DNA from: Diphasiastrum complanatum
Lineage: Eukaryota > Streptophyta > Lycopodiopsida > Lycopodiales > Lycopodiaceae
DNA: 64,000 bases
Direction: 5' to 3'
Assembly: GCA_029204225.1 (NCBI GenBank)
Contig: CM055093.1
Location: 7,015,315 to 7,079,314 of the forward strand
Shown: piece after piece, positions 21,753-33,196 of the stretch
Layout of the letters: each line of letters begins with the position of its first letter
Position numbering within the stretch: the first letter of the stretch is position 1
Made by a program: the position numbers and the translations under genes
Notes under the pieces: model-generated
What the model saw: only the letters and a program-made list of their open reading frames with translations
What the model was told of the DNA's origin: nothing
Databases searched by the model: none

Positions 21753-24128
21753 CTATCCTTTGCCTTGATATGTGAGCCTTGATGGCTCCACTTTTGCCCT
21801 TGAAGATCTCCTTGGTGTGATAGGTGGGTTTGGTGCTTGCTCCTCCATGAGCTCCTCCTCAAAACCAAGATCTTGCTCCTCGGCCATCTTCTTCTTGATT
21901 GTTGGAGCACTTGAGCCTTCTTCAAGCATATGCATATGATGTTCATCAAAGATGACATCCCTTGAAACAACAAATTTGTTCAAGGATGGGAGATAGACTT
22001 TGTAGCCCTTGCTTGAGCTTGCATATCCAAGCATGATCCCTCTTGTGGAAGATGGATCCTCCTTGGTTCTTGTTTCCAATGGCACATGCACATAACATAT
22101 ACACCCAAAAACTTTCAAGTGATTAAGATTGGGTTTCTTTCCATACAACATCTCATATGGAGTTTTGCCTTCAATTGCTTTGCAAGACACCCTATTCATC
22201 AAGTAGTTTGCACATACAAGAGACTCACCCCAAAAGGATTTGGGCAAACAAGCATCTAATCTTAAAGCCTTAGAACATTCACATAATGTTCTATTCCTTC
22301 TTTCAGCAACTCCATTTTGTTGAGGAGTGTAAGGACAAGAAGTCTCTTTCTTGATCCCTTCCTCCTCACAAAAGGCCTTGAACTCATTGGAGATGAATTC
22401 TCCACCATTGTCACTTCTAAGGATCTTGATGCTATGATTATGATGCTTTTCCACAAACAACTTGAACTTTACAAAAGTATCAAATACTTGAGACTTGAAG
22501 GAAAGTAAGAACACCCAACAATATCTTGAGTAGTCATCAATGAAGGTTAAAAACATGGATGAACCTCCATTAGATTTGGTGCTAGCAATGTGCGCATCCG
22601 AGTGTATGAGTTCAAGAGGATGAGATGACTTTGTGATGGAGTTAGGAAACACCTTCTTATGTGCCTTGGATAAGGCACAAGCTTCACAAACCTTGTCTTC
22701 CTTCCCAATAGACCTTGGTAGGCCTAAAGCATACTCCTCCTTGATCGTAGCCTCCATGGAACCCGAGTTGACATGTCCAAGTCTTTTGTGCCATAAAGTA
22801 AAGGTAGATATCTTGCTCTTCTCGGCCAACATGACAACATTAGTATCCACAAATGCATCCAGCTTATAAAGTTTGCCAAGTCTAGTGCCCTTAGCCACTA
22901 TCTTACCCTTCTTCTTGATGAAATATTCATTTGAAGCAAAGTCAACATTGAAACCATTGTCTACCATTTGGCCAACACTTAGTAGATTCTTTGTTATTGT
23001 AGGAATGTACAAAACACCTTCTATGTTGATCTTTTTGGAAGATCCTAAGCAAAGGGGAATGCTACCAACTCCTTCAATCTTACAAGTTTCATCATTTGTT
23101 GTATAGATAGACTTTATAGGTCCATCATAAGATAAGAGAGAAGAGAAAAACTCCCTTTTACTAGTCATGTGTGAACTAGCACCCGAGTCAATCCACCAAG
23201 GATCTTCTCCTTTGAAGCTTGTTGAAGAAAATATGGACATCATGAGAGAGTCCTCATGTGAACTCTCCTCCTCCTCCTCTTTGCTCATGTTGTCTTGGCT
23301 TTGATCTTGCTTCCTCTTGAAGCATTCCGAGGCATAATGCCCCATCTTGCTACAATAGTAGCACTTCACCTTTGATTTGTCCTTCTTGACTTTGGTGGTT
23401 GATGGAGATGCCTTTGGGGGTCCTTCTTGATCCTCAAGCTTTGTAGACTTCTTGAATGTTGATCCTTTGCCTTTGGACTTGCCTTTGCCTTTGGTGAAGA
23501 GAGCTTGGTCATCTCCACCTTGGATGGAAAGCCTATCCATCCTCTCTTGCATTTGGCTCCTTCTTGATTCCTCGGCCATGAGCGTGCCTTGGAGTTCTTC
23601 AAGTATGGGTAGCTTACCCATAATTGCATATCCCTGAACCAAATTGTCAAATTCAAAGCTTAGTCCATTCAATATGAGTTGAACAAGCTCTTCATCCTTG
23701 ATAGGTTCACCTATAAAGGCTAGCTCTTTGTTCAATTCCTTTACTCTTAGGACAAAAGTATGTGCACTCTCTCCTTTCTTTTGATAGCTTCTATAGATTT
23801 GATTCTTCAAAGCTAACATTCTAGTTTGGTTCTTGGATTCATAGACCTTTTGCAAAGTCTCCCAAGCATCTTGAGCTGAAGTGCAATCTCCTACCTCTCT
23901 TAAGAGTTCATTTGCAACATTCATTTTTATGCAATGTAGTGCAACATTGCACCTCTTGATGTATTTGGCTTTTTCTTGAGGATGAATAGGTTCACCCTCC
24001 TTACCATTTACAATTTCCATCAGATCTTGCATGATCATGATAGATTCCATTCTAACTTTCCATATGGAATAGTTAGTTTTGTTGAGCCTTTCATTAGTAT
24101 CCAAAAGATATGCATTTATAGATGCCAT
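21753..24128 (-). CDS. F1 gag-protease-integrase (first 791 codons of the polyprotein)
   Basis: A UBN2-type gag occupies about residues 15-200 (AQDAWETLQKVYESKNQTR; LVQLILNGL). The CCHC knuckle CYYCSKMGHYASEC is at 256-269, and the protease active site DSGASSHM at 314-321. GAG-pre-integrase with the HHCC zinc site follows (LWHKRLGH, H447/H452; C481/C484). The integrase core has D511 (HSDAH), D573 (RSDNGGEF) and E609 (NGVAERRN), spaced as in active copia integrases. The start MASINAYLLD fits the family. The frame ends in TAG at about 21753-21755, just before the reverse transcriptase, in the same frame as the next ORF. The products would package RNA, mature the particle and insert the DNA. Confidence 0.93.
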   Translation of the reverse strand: MASINAYLLDTNERLNKTNYSIWKVRMESIMIMQDLMEIVNGKEGEPIHPQEKAKYIKRCNVALHCIKMNVANELLREVGDCTSAQDAWETLQKVYESKNQTRMLALKNQIYRSYQKKGESAHTFVLRVKELNKELAFIGEPIKDEELVQLILNGLSFEFDNLVQGYAIMGKLPILEELQGTLMAEESRRSQMQERMDRLSIQGGDDQALFTKGKGKSKGKGSTFKKSTKLEDQEGPPKASPSTTKVKKDKSKVKCYYCSKMGHYASECFKRKQDQSQDNMSKEEEEESSHEDSLMMSIFSSTSFKGEDPWWIDSGASSHMTSKREFFSSLLSYDGPIKSIYTTNDETCKIEGVGSIPLCLGSSKKINIEGVLYIPTITKNLLSVGQMVDNGFNVDFASNEYFIKKKGKIVAKGTRLGKLYKLDAFVDTNVVMLAEKSKISTFTLWHKRLGHVNSGSMEATIKEEYALGLPRSIGKEDKVCEACALSKAHKKVFPNSITKSSHPLELIHSDAHIASTKSNGGSSMFLTFIDDYSRYCWVFLLSFKSQVFDTFVKFKLFVEKHHNHSIKILRSDNGGEFISNEFKAFCEEEGIKKETSCPYTPQQNGVAERRNRTLCECSKALRLDACLPKSFWGESLVCANYLMNRVSCKAIEGKTPYEMLYGKKPNLNHLKVFGCICYVHVPLETRTKEDPSSTRGIMLGYASSSKGYKVYLPSLNKFVVSRDVIFDEHHMHMLEEGSSAPTIKKKMAEEQDLGFEEELMEEQAPNPPITPRRSSRAKVEPSRLTYQGKG

Positions 24129-24928
24129 CTAGTCTCCTAATCAAGGACTTGACACAAATGAAAGTTACTTCTATTGATTTGATTGAAGGTCTACCTTATC
24201 CCACTTCTTAGGGACCTGAAAAGATCAGTAATAGACTTCCTATAAAGATCTAAGAATGATCTCTAACAAAATCAAATCATAGAATACTAGAAACAATGCA
24301 CTTGCTTGATTGAAGTAGACAATACTAGTAGAATTGCCCCTTCTTTCTATAAAGAACATTAAAGCTTCCAAATGATCTGATAAAGAGTGAATTTCAGCAA
24401 CCTAATATACTTCCAAAATCACTTGTAAAAGATCTAAATGGAACTTAATGAGGATGCAACACAATCTACTATCCAATCACAAGCAAAAAAATGATCAAAA
24501 TTGATGAAAAATTGATCTAATTTGGTGCATAAGTCAAGCAATGGTTGGACTGAACCTAAATCACTTTAGGAGGTGCCTACTACACCTTAGAACAGCCTTT
24601 AAGAGTCCCCAAAACTCTGATCTTCCCTCTCCTTGAATGCTAGAAAGCCTTCTCTATGAAATCACCTCCAAAACTCGCTTAGAAATCAATGCTTGGAGCA
24701 AGCAAAACTTGCTATCTTGGTAATGTGAATTGAATTCAACTTTGCCTCTGGTTTTAGACACCTAAACACCTGCAAATGAAGTCACACAACACCAATCTCC
24801 AATGTATTTGACTCACTTTGAGTTCTAGAATCAATACTAGATGCTAAGATCCAATCTACACAAGATTTAGATCAAAAATTGTGATCAAATTGAATGCAAA
24901 CCAAGGATTTAGCTCATTTCAGCCTTTA

Positions 24929-24941
24929 GGCTCTGATACCA
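24929..24941 (-). promoter_or_regulatory. F1 primer-binding site
   Basis: GGCTCTGATACCA on plus reads TGGTATCAGAGCC on minus, complementary to the initiator tRNA-Met 3' end. One base separates it from the 5' LTR. Confidence 0.93.
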
Positions 24942-24942
24942 T

Positions 24943-25604
24943 TGGATCCTAAAACACTTGAAATGATGAGGGAAACAATAGATTATGATTTCATAAGATT
25001 AGCACAAGTTGAACCATCAAAATCCATCAAAAATCTATGCTTGAACCTCACTAAATGGCCCAAATCCTTGAAGAAGGATTCACACGTGTGAAAGTACGGC
25101 CTCTCACAGTCTGAGTACTGTACACCAGACCTACATTCAATCCTATAATCATTAGTAATCACAAGTACTCAAACAATTATGAACATAGAGAGCAATTGCA
25201 CCATTATGAGAGAAAAAACATGAAATTGCTTGATTGATTTTGGTGAGATATCATCACCTATATATACATGATCCATCACGGTTTTGGGCAGGTATGAGTA
25301 GCCCTAAACCTATCCCTAATGCTAATTTTGGTGGATCTTTCATCCCTACCAAGTTAGGGTTGGAATCTTGGAGATCCCTCAACAATGCAAAAATTACCAA
25401 AAATAGCTCCTATTTTTTCTCCCTTGTATCTAAGCATAATTTGGACTCATTCCAAAGGTTCTAACACTTAGGTCTACTTGAGAACATCCTTATGAATGGA
25501 ATCCTATGCTATTTGGCACGTGTGACAAGCCACATCATGACCATCTAACTATTTACAAGTCATATGACCAAAACTAGTCAAGCTAGAATTGTGAATTTTT
25601 AACA
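24943..25604 (-). repeat. 5' LTR of F1
   Basis: Bounded by TG at 24943, beside the primer site, and ACA at 25604, beside the ATCCT duplication. CACACGTGTG is at 25081-25090. It is nearly identical to the LTR at 62380-63041. Confidence 0.93.
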
Positions 25605-27615
25605 ATCCTAACTATAGTTCTATGGTGTCCATGGTCAAGAAAGCCAAAGCTATTGTCTTGCCTAATCTTATCTCCAAGAATTTCAAGCCATGTGAGGCTT
25701 GTGCCATATCTAAGTCTCATAAGAAGCCTTTTTCAAAGTCATCTATCAAGACTACACATCCATTAGAGCTCATATACTCGGATGTGCACTTCTCATCTTC
25801 AAAGAGCAAGGGTGGTGCTACTTGCTTTGTACTTTCATTGATGTTTTCACAAGATTTACTTGGTTATATCTTCTAGCTTTAAAGTCTATGGTGTTTGACT
25901 ATTTTCTAAAGTTCAAAGCTCTAGTTGAAAAACAATTTTTATACAAAATCAAGAATCTTAGAAGTGATGGAGGTGGTGAGTACACTTCCAATAGATTTTA
26001 TAATTATTGTGAGCTTGAAGGCATTAAAAGGGAGTTTTCTTGTGCATATACACCATCTCAAAATGGGGTGGCTGAAAGAAAGAACAAAACATTGTGTGAA
26101 TGTGCCAAAACCATTAGAATTGAGGCATCCTTGCCAAAAGACTTTTGGGGTGAGGCCATCAATTGTTCAAACTATCTTTGCAATAGATTCTCTCATGTTG
26201 CACTTGGAGGAAAGTCACCATATGAAGCACTTTATTTGAAGAAACCTAAGGTTGATCACCTTAGAGTATTTGGATGCATATGCTTTGTCCATATTCCCTT
26301 GAAAACGAGAAAGAAGGATGATCCTTGTGCAAGCAAAGGAGTGATGGTTGGATATTCATCCAACAAGAAAGCCTATCGAATCTACATACTCTCTACTTCT
26401 AATGTAGTTTTTCATGAAGAAGAAAAGTACAATCTTGGAGGGGCCGAGATCAAGCAACCTCAAAAATCTATGACCTTTTGTTATTGAAGACAATCAACAT
26501 ATGGAGGAGTCGAGATTTGAAGATGGAAGTCCTAGGATTTTCACTCCTAGAAGATCCATGAGGGAGAGATCCAAGCCTAAGAGGCTCACTTATGATGACA
26601 AAGGAAAACAAGTGGATCTTGATTCCACTTATGCTTATTTTGTTTCTCAGGAGTAGCCCAAAGATGTCCAAGAATCCCTCAATACCAAGGAGTGGTATGA
26701 GGCCATGAAGATTGAATATGATGCCTTGATCACCAACCACACATGGGAGCTAGTGGATCCACCACATACCATGCATATTATTGGATGCAAGTGGGTGTTC
26801 AAGATCAAGTACAATCATGATGGCTCCATCAACAAGTACAACGCAAGATTATGTGCTAAAGGCTTTGCACAAATATATGGCCTTGACTATGAAGAAACCT
26901 TTGCTCCTATAGCAAAGATGGTGACAATAAGAATCATAATCTCTCTTCCCTTATTTTTTAAGTGGAAATTGTATCAACTTGATGTCTCCAATGCTTTTTT
27001 GAATGGCTATCTTGAGGAGGAGATATACATGGAACAACCTCAAGGATTTATCAAGGATAAATCTAAGGTGTGTTTGCTATTTAGAAGTCTTTATGGATTG
27101 AAGCAAGCACCTAGATCATGGTATTCAAGACTCAACAACTTTCTACTTTCATTAGGATTTGTGCTTAGTGACTATGATCCTTCTATGTACTTAAAGTTTG
27201 ATGGTAGTAATATTGTCATTCTTCTAATCTATGTAGATGACATTATTCTTAGTGGAAGTTTTTTCGGATGCTAGTTCAAGAAACTAAAGATGCATTAGGA
27301 AGAGAATTTAAAATGCAAGATCTAGGAGAGATCCATTACATTTTAGGCCTTGAGATTGATTTTCATGAGGAGTATGCTTTTATTTGTCAATCTAGATATG
27401 TCTTTTCTATTTTGAGAAAATTCAATATGCAAAATTGTAAAGGCATAGATACTCCCATGGAGCAACATGTAAAAGGTCCTATTAAAGGTGATGAAAGATC
27501 CTTCAAGGACATCACACTTTATTGGAGTCTTATAGGCCCTTTAATTTGGCTTACCATCACTAGACCCGATTTGAGCTATTGTGTGCACAAATTAAGTCAA
27601 TTTATGCAAGATCCA
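25605..27615 (+). pseudogene. Copia G1: integrase and reverse transcriptase (right part)
   Basis: Resumes from the ATCCT duplication with NYSSMVSMVKK. The zinc-site cysteines are CEACAISK. The integrase core (IYSDVHFSS, LRSDGGGEYTSN, NGVAERKNKTLCE) crosses a frameshift near 25830. Reverse transcriptase follows from 26705 (HIIGCKWVFKIKYNHDGSIN; YVDDIILSG at about 27230), with a frameshift near 27265. The RT connection is in 27268-27610 (IDTPMEQHVKGP; ITRPDLSYCVHKLSQF). Just after MQDP, at about 27615, the frame runs on into the gag of another element. RNase H of G1 is lost. It is a close relative of G2. Confidence 0.87.
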
Positions 27616-29600
27616 CTTCAAATGTCTTCAATGGGTGGTTCATCCTTGCTAGAACCAAGTGAAAGATTGTCCACTTCAAACTATTCAATTTGGAAAATGA
27701 GGATGGAGTCCATCTTGATCCTTCAAGACGTGATAGACATAGTTCTTGGCCTTGAAGAAGAACCACAAGTTCTTCAAGAGGTTCAAAAATACAAAAAGAG
27801 AGCTAGGATGGCTCTCTACTACATTAAGATGAATGTCTCTAATGAGATATTGAGAGAGATAGGTACTTGTACAACAGCCAAAGAAGCTTGGGATTGTCTC
27901 AAGACTATCTATGAGGCTAAGATTACCTCTAGGATTCTCACTCTTAGGAATAAAATCTTTTAAAGTAGCCAAAAGAGTGATGAGAGTGCATCTAGTTATG
28001 TTTTGAGAGTAAAAAATATTCATAGAGAACTTGCTTTTATTGGTGATTTCATCAATCACAATGAGCTAGTTCAAGTCATTCTCAATGGCCTGAGAAGTGA
28101 ATTTGATAATCTTGTCCAATCCTATGCCATTAAGGAGGAGCTACCAAGTTTGGAGGCTCTACAAAGTGTGCTAATTTCAGAAGAATCAAGACAAGAGTAC
28201 AAGCTCTTGAGGATGAACAAGATCTCTCTCACTCATAATGATGGCAAAGCTCTCTTTGCCAAGGATAAGCACAAAGGGAGGAGCAAGAACCAACATCAAC
28301 AATCCTCAAGCAAGGACAAAGTCAAATCCAAAGACAAAGATGAGGAGGAAGATGATTCCTCTAATGCTTCATCTTGCAAGCTCAAGAAGAAGAAGATCAA
28401 GTGCTTTTATTGTGGCAAGAAAGGCCATTATGCCACCAATTGCTTCAAGAAGGAGAATCAACTCAAGCAAGCCAACATTACCAATGAGAAGGAAGACATT
28501 ATTGCAAGTGATGGAGAGGGATCTCTTATGGTCTCTAGTTTCTCATGTACTCCTTTCAAGAAGGACGGCCTATGGTATATTGATAGTGGAGCCTCTTCAC
28601 ATATGTGTAGCTCCAAGGACTCTTTCTCTTCTATTGCACCTTATGATGGAGTCAAGAAATCAATATACACTGCAATGATTTTGAATGTCCTATTGAAGGC
28701 ATAGGGAACATTCCCTTGAAGCTTGCATCCTCTAAAGTTCTTTCTCACTCTAAAATTTTTTATGTACCTAAGCTTACTAAGAATATTATTAGTGTTGGCC
28801 AATTGCTTGATAATGGCCTTGATGTAAAATTCAATGTTGATACTTGCACTATCAAAAAGAATGATGAGATACTTGCATTAGGATCTAGATTTGGAGGCAT
28901 CTATAAACTAGATCCAAATGAGTATGTCAATGCTTGTAATGTTGCTCTTGTAAACAAGCTCTCTATGGAGGAATTATGGCATAGGAGGTTGGGACATCCC
29001 AACTACAAATCCATGCTCTCTATGATCAAAGAAGCCAAAGCTATTGGCTTGCCAAAGTCATTCTCCAAGTAGATCAAGCCTTGTGAGGCTTGTGCTATTG
29101 CTAAATCTCACAAAAAGCCATTTACAAGATCTTCTATCAAAAGCAAGCATCATTTGGAGTTAATCCACTCGGATGTGCATTTCTCATCAACTACAAGCAA
29201 GGGAGGAGCCACTTGTTTTGTTACTTTCATTGATGATTTCACAAGATTCACTTGGATATATCTTCTTGCTTCTAAATCTATGGTGTTTGATCATTTCCTT
29301 ATTTTCAAAGCTTATGTAGAGAAGCAATTCTCATTCAAGTTTAAAGCTTGATCAAGTGTGATAACATCTCGGCCCAAGCTCTTGCCAATAATCCCATATT
29401 TCATGCAAGAAGCAAGCACATAGAAGTGGCACACCATTTTGTGAGAGAAAAGCTTATTGGAGGAGAAATCTATTTGGAACATGTCAACTCGTCCTCTTGT
29501 ATTGCCGATCTACTCACCAAGCCTTTGAGCAAAAGTGCTTTCATCAAGCATAGATCTAATCTTGGACTTATATCAAGATCAATGCTCAAATCTTCGTAGA
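27616..29600 (+). pseudogene. Copia H: gag to integrase, then RNase H tail (internally deleted)
   Basis: Gag starts near 27628 (MSSMGGSSLLEPSERLSTSN), with a TAA near 27961. It continues in another frame through REL..IGDFINHNELVQVIL to the CCHC knuckle CFYCGKKGHYATNC at about 28402-28445. The protease site YIDSGASSHMCSS is at about 28573-28610, with a frameshift near 28675. GAG-pre-integrase is ELWHRRLGHPN (about 28972) and the integrase start is LIHSDVHFSS. At about 29345 the sequence jumps to RNase H (IKCDNISAQALANNPIFHAR ... ADLLTKPLSKSAF), losing the integrase core and reverse transcriptase. The LTR follows directly after the purine tract. Confidence 0.85.
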
Positions 29601-29614
29601 TAATTTTTTAGGAG

Positions 29615-30100
29615 TGTGAATAATTGAAAAAGATTATATATGTTAGATATAGGGGTCTTATGTTTTTTGCATCAAGCATCTAGGTGTAGGATGTTGATAG
29701 GAACAAATTTGGCATAGATGGCAAATTATGCATTTCCACTTGTAATGCCACTATTGATCCAAAATAGAGTAAGAGGCTAAAATCGTGCCAATTAGAGTGT
29801 AGACAAGTGTAATGCCTTTGTTTGATGAATTCTAAGAGGTCCAATAGGATTTAGAGGTGGAACCATGTGAGGTCCAATAGGAATTTGAGGTATGCCTAAA
29901 TATAGTCCAATAGAATTAAGAGGTGCATGGATCAATGGTCCAATAGGATTAAGAGGTGCAAAGTGTGGTCCAATCATAGTTAAGCATAGTGGTAGCTCGT
30001 GGATCTACTAGTATCATTGTACTCCTCATTTTGGATCTAATTGATTTGGTGATTATGTGGATTTTGAGTGTTATTGGATTTCTAGCTTTCTCTCTCTATA
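29615..30100 (+). repeat. 3' LTR of copia H, truncated
   Basis: Starts TGTGAATAATTG after TTTTTTAGGAG. It matches the reverse complement of the solo LTR at 11880-12616 up to about 30100 (TAGCTTTCTCTCTCT), then stops matching. The last third, including the CACACGTGTG palindrome, is missing. The internal repeat unit GGTCCAATAG(G/A)ATT recurs several times at 29848-29975. Confidence 0.85.
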
Positions 30101-30129
30101 AAGTCCATTTTTAGAGCAAATGATCATGA

Positions 30130-30690
30130 ATGTAAGAAGGTGTGGGATCCATTACCTTATGATTAGGATCCTCCAAGAAGACTAAGATAGATGGTGTTCT
30201 CTTCATTCCTAGCATCACTAAGAATTTACTTAGTGCTGGCCAACTTTTAGATCATGGTTTCATTGTGGAGTTCTCTATTAATGTATGCAACATCACGAAA
30301 AGTGAGATGATCATAGCAAGGGGAACAAGGTTTGGGAGGTTATTTATGCTTGATGCTTTTGTAGATCCTAACCAATTTGTGATAGTAGCCAAGGAGGACA
30401 AGATGACCACAAATGATTTGTGGCACAAGAGTCTTGGTCACATCAACACCAAGTCTATGGAAGTCATGTGCAAGGAGGAGCTTGCCCTAGGCCTTCCAAT
30501 ATCCATGGAAAAGGAGGAAAAGGTTTGTGAAGGATGTGCTTTGACTAAAGCACATAGGTTGCCTTTCTCTAACACTATTATTAAGACTACTCACCCTCTT
30601 AAGTTGAATCATTTGGCTGTATATTTTGCTAGCACAAAGAGCAATGGTAGAGCCACAATGTTTGTAATCTTGAATGATGAATCCTCTAAG
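30130..30690 (+). pseudogene. Copia fragment: protease end, GAG-pre-integrase, integrase start
   Basis: Reads LGSSKKTKIDGVLFIP, SITKNLLSAGQLLDHGF, RGTRFGRLFMLDAFVDPN, then LWHKSLGHINTKSME and the zinc cysteines CEGCALTKAH. It continues to an integrase start with altered catalytic context (LNHLAVYFASTKSN in place of IHSD). Protein similarity is closest to F1. It is cut on the left by the truncated LTR at 30100 and diverges after LNDESS near 30690. Confidence 0.8.
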
Positions 30691-31760
30691 AATAATATTG
30701 GTAAAAGATATGGGAGATCAAGGAGGAGCTTGATCAAGAGGAGGAGCAAAATTTACGAGCTTCAACTATTCCAAGGAGAGCCACAAGAGCAAAGATGGAG
30801 CTATCAATGCTCTTTTTTGTGGACAAGGAAAAGAAAGTTGGAATGGGGGGTACATTTTGTAGTTCATTTGTTGAGTTTTGTAATGAAGTCCCTTTGAATT
30901 CTAAAGTATGGAATGAAAGGCAGTTGTCATCTCTATTTACTCTTGAGTGTGCTAGAAGTAAGCATGACATTTTCATTCATAAGTTGAAAGATTTTGACTT
31001 CTTTCAAGTCAACAAAACAATCACCAAGATTATTTGTACCAAATTTACTAGTCCACAATTGACTAATTGCTTACCACTAGCAATTTGCATTACATACTTG
31101 TTGAACTTGAAACTAATGAGGCCAAATACTTTTGTATGGATATAAGTGTCCTTCAAGGATGATTCACTTACTCTCATACAAGGTTCACAATATGCCTCTT
31201 TGAGAAGGAGAACATTCAGGTTTGGAGACTTGAAAACAAATTCCTTGAGAGTCTTGAAGAAGACCATGGTTTGGATCCATGTTTTCATCATCAACGCCAA
31301 GAGGGAGTGAGCATGATGAAGAAAAAAGACATCAAGAAGGAACCCGAGAAGGAGCACTTGTCTCAAGGCAAAAGAGACCTGAATCTACATCAATATGAAA
31401 CTTTGGGTAAAGAGAAAGGAGCAGCAAGGAAGTTCATCCATATCTCCCTTTACTCATCTTATTTTGTGTTTGATAAAAAACATGTCATGTATTTGACAAA
31501 GTCCTTTGATGATGCTAGTATGAACATTGTTTTTCATCCTCTATCTTATGATGATGAAATAGTGGCCATTACTACTTTGATTAGAGTTTCAAAGATGTAT
31601 TCAAAGGCCTCATCTTGGGATCCATTCACTCTTGAATTTCCAATGAAGACCTTGATTGGAAGAATGCCAAGTTGGATTTCATTATTGTCATGGATGAAAT
31701 CAAGATGGTGACACTTCAAGCTTTGGTTGAATGTGCTACATACAAAAGTTGGATCTTAAG
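30691..31760 (+). pseudogene. Unrecognised ORFs between copia fragments
   Basis: Open stretches at 30795-31145 (WNERQLSSLFTLECARSKHD; FTSPQLTNCLPLAICITYLL) and 31271-31711 (KKEPEKEHLSQGKRDLNLHQ; FHPLSYDDEIVAITTLIRVS; YSKASSWDPFTLEFPMKTLI). The second continues after a shift (LDFIIVMDEIKMVTLQALVE). The composition looks like real coding sequence, with few stops over 400 bp, but I do not recognise a family. It lies between copia debris and an LTR and could be the body of the element whose LTR is at 33197. No known domain is visible. Confidence 0.35.
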
Positions 31761-31914
31761 CAAAACTGTTGTTTTTCATGTTTATTTTGAGGAGAAGACT
31801 CAGATTTTGTAGCCCAAGGTGTTCATTCAACAATCTACCAAAGACAAGGCTTGGATCTCGTTGCTTTTAAAAAGATTGAATGAGATGTGAGTATTTTATT
31901 AATGTGCCAGTTTA

Positions 31915-32280
31915 CATAGTGTGATGATATAGCATGAATTAGTATGGATGATTACATGTTGACGAAGTAGCTTTGCTTGAACTGAAGTTCGAGCATCAAT
32001 CATACAATAAGAAATTAGTAAAAGTACTTTGACCATATGGTATTTGGAGAGGATATGAGCATATCATAATGGGAACTATGAATACACAGCAATATCATGT
32101 ACTTGAACTCAAGTTTGAGCATGGAGACTAGCCTTTGTATTTCATGATTAGCAATTTGAGAGTAGGTACAATAGTAGCATATAGTGTTAAGAAGTGGCAT
32201 GAAATTATATGGATGATCACACAACCATAGTAGAGCTTTGCTTGAACTTAAGTTTGAGCATAAAGTGTACAATGTGGAAT
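31915..32280. repeat. Degenerate internal duplication (about 265 bp period)
   Basis: The block ATAGCATGAATTAGTATGGA ... TTTGCTTGAACTGAAGTTCG at 31927-31998 recurs as GTGGCATGAAATTATATGGA ... TTTGCTTGAACTTAAGTTTG at 32192-32258. An extra CTTGAACTCAAGTTTGAGCA lies between them near 32103. This is an old tandem duplication. Confidence 0.65.
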
Positions 32281-33196
32281 TAGCACTATTGGAAAGCTAT
32301 GATAAGATGAGAGTAAGAAAATCAATAAATTCAAAGAAGATAAATAACTTCATTGAGCACAATGGAATAAACCATGACTACGCCTATCAATATTGAGTAA
32401 AAGTAGTGACAAAAATCATGTTCAATCTTTAGCAACTAACTTTGGAATCACTAGCAACTTAAGTGATTATGTAGCCAAACATATAGCATTGAATTATTAA
32501 ACAATTATCAACTACAAAGTATTACATAGAGGCATACATACTGACAGATACTGGATGCAATAAAAAGGATTGACTGATTCAGTAAGAAAAATAAATCAGA
32601 ATGCAAATGAGCACAAGTAGATTGCGGATCGAAGCTGCGTACTCTAAACAAGATCCCTACATTGCATGGGATTTGATGAATCCGAATGTGGGATGCATGG
32701 CTCTAATAACTACTCTGGAGCTAGAAATGGATACCACTCTCCTACATCAAGGAGCAATGCATAAGGCTATAGCACCGGATGCAGGGACAAAAAAAGACGC
32801 ATCTGGAATTGGGTAGCCCAATCAATCAAAGAAGATACTGAGGAAAGACTTTTGAATTTCTGTTGCTTTCCTGTGTTTTATCAATGCAACACGAGGCTTT
32901 CCTGTGTTTTATCAATCTCTTCTTCAGTGATCTTATCAAATCTATGGGATCAGTTGTAGATCAAAGGTTCTTTATGAAGAATTCTCGTTGCAACCTTGTT
33001 CTACGCTAATAAGTTGAGGCAGCAAAATCTGATTGTAGATGGCTACTGACAAGAATAATACAAGAAAAGATGTTTCTTACTCAAGCTAGCCAAATATTTT
33101 TCGACTACCACCAAAGGATTCATGAAGCATGGCGCTCAACAAAAGAGCTACATGGTTTTCATTTTTTAGGAAAAAAATGCTTAAAGTAGGGGGAGT
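32281..33196. other. Low-coding stretch upstream of an LTR
   Basis: A 71-aa ORF at 32601-32816 has no recognisable motif. The block GCTTTCCTGTGTTTTATCAATG occurs twice, near 32866 and 32897. The final bases, AAAGTAGGGGGAG, look like a polypurine tract for the LTR that begins at 33197, so part of this stretch may be a plus-strand element's interior. Confidence 0.4.

Larger units (their letters stand above)
19464..25604 (-). mobile_element. Near-intact Ty1/copia retrotransposon F1
   Basis: LTRs at 19464-20145 and 24943-25604 enclose one long minus-strand polyprotein frame. The 5-bp duplication ATCCT flanks it (19459-19463 and 25605-25609). The primer site for initiator tRNA-Met (24929-24941) and a purine tract (CTCCTCCTCACT on plus, from 20146) are in place. 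By eye the LTRs differ at about three positions over some 660 bp, plus a 20-bp change at the outer end of the 3' LTR, so insertion was recent. All domains from gag to RNase H are present in order, with a single in-frame stop. It interrupts copia G1 in the GAG-pre-integrase region. A second copy starts at 62380. Confidence 0.95.

Noticed and set aside
21750..21760. Programmed stop-codon readthrough between the F1 ORFs
   Set aside because: The bases after TAG are CAAGTT, which does not fit the CARYYA readthrough context, and relatives have a sense codon there; a simple mutation is more likely.
22633..23106. Plus-strand ORFs opposite the F1 gag-pol
   Set aside because: Shadows of the minus-strand polyprotein, whose domains are all on the other strand.
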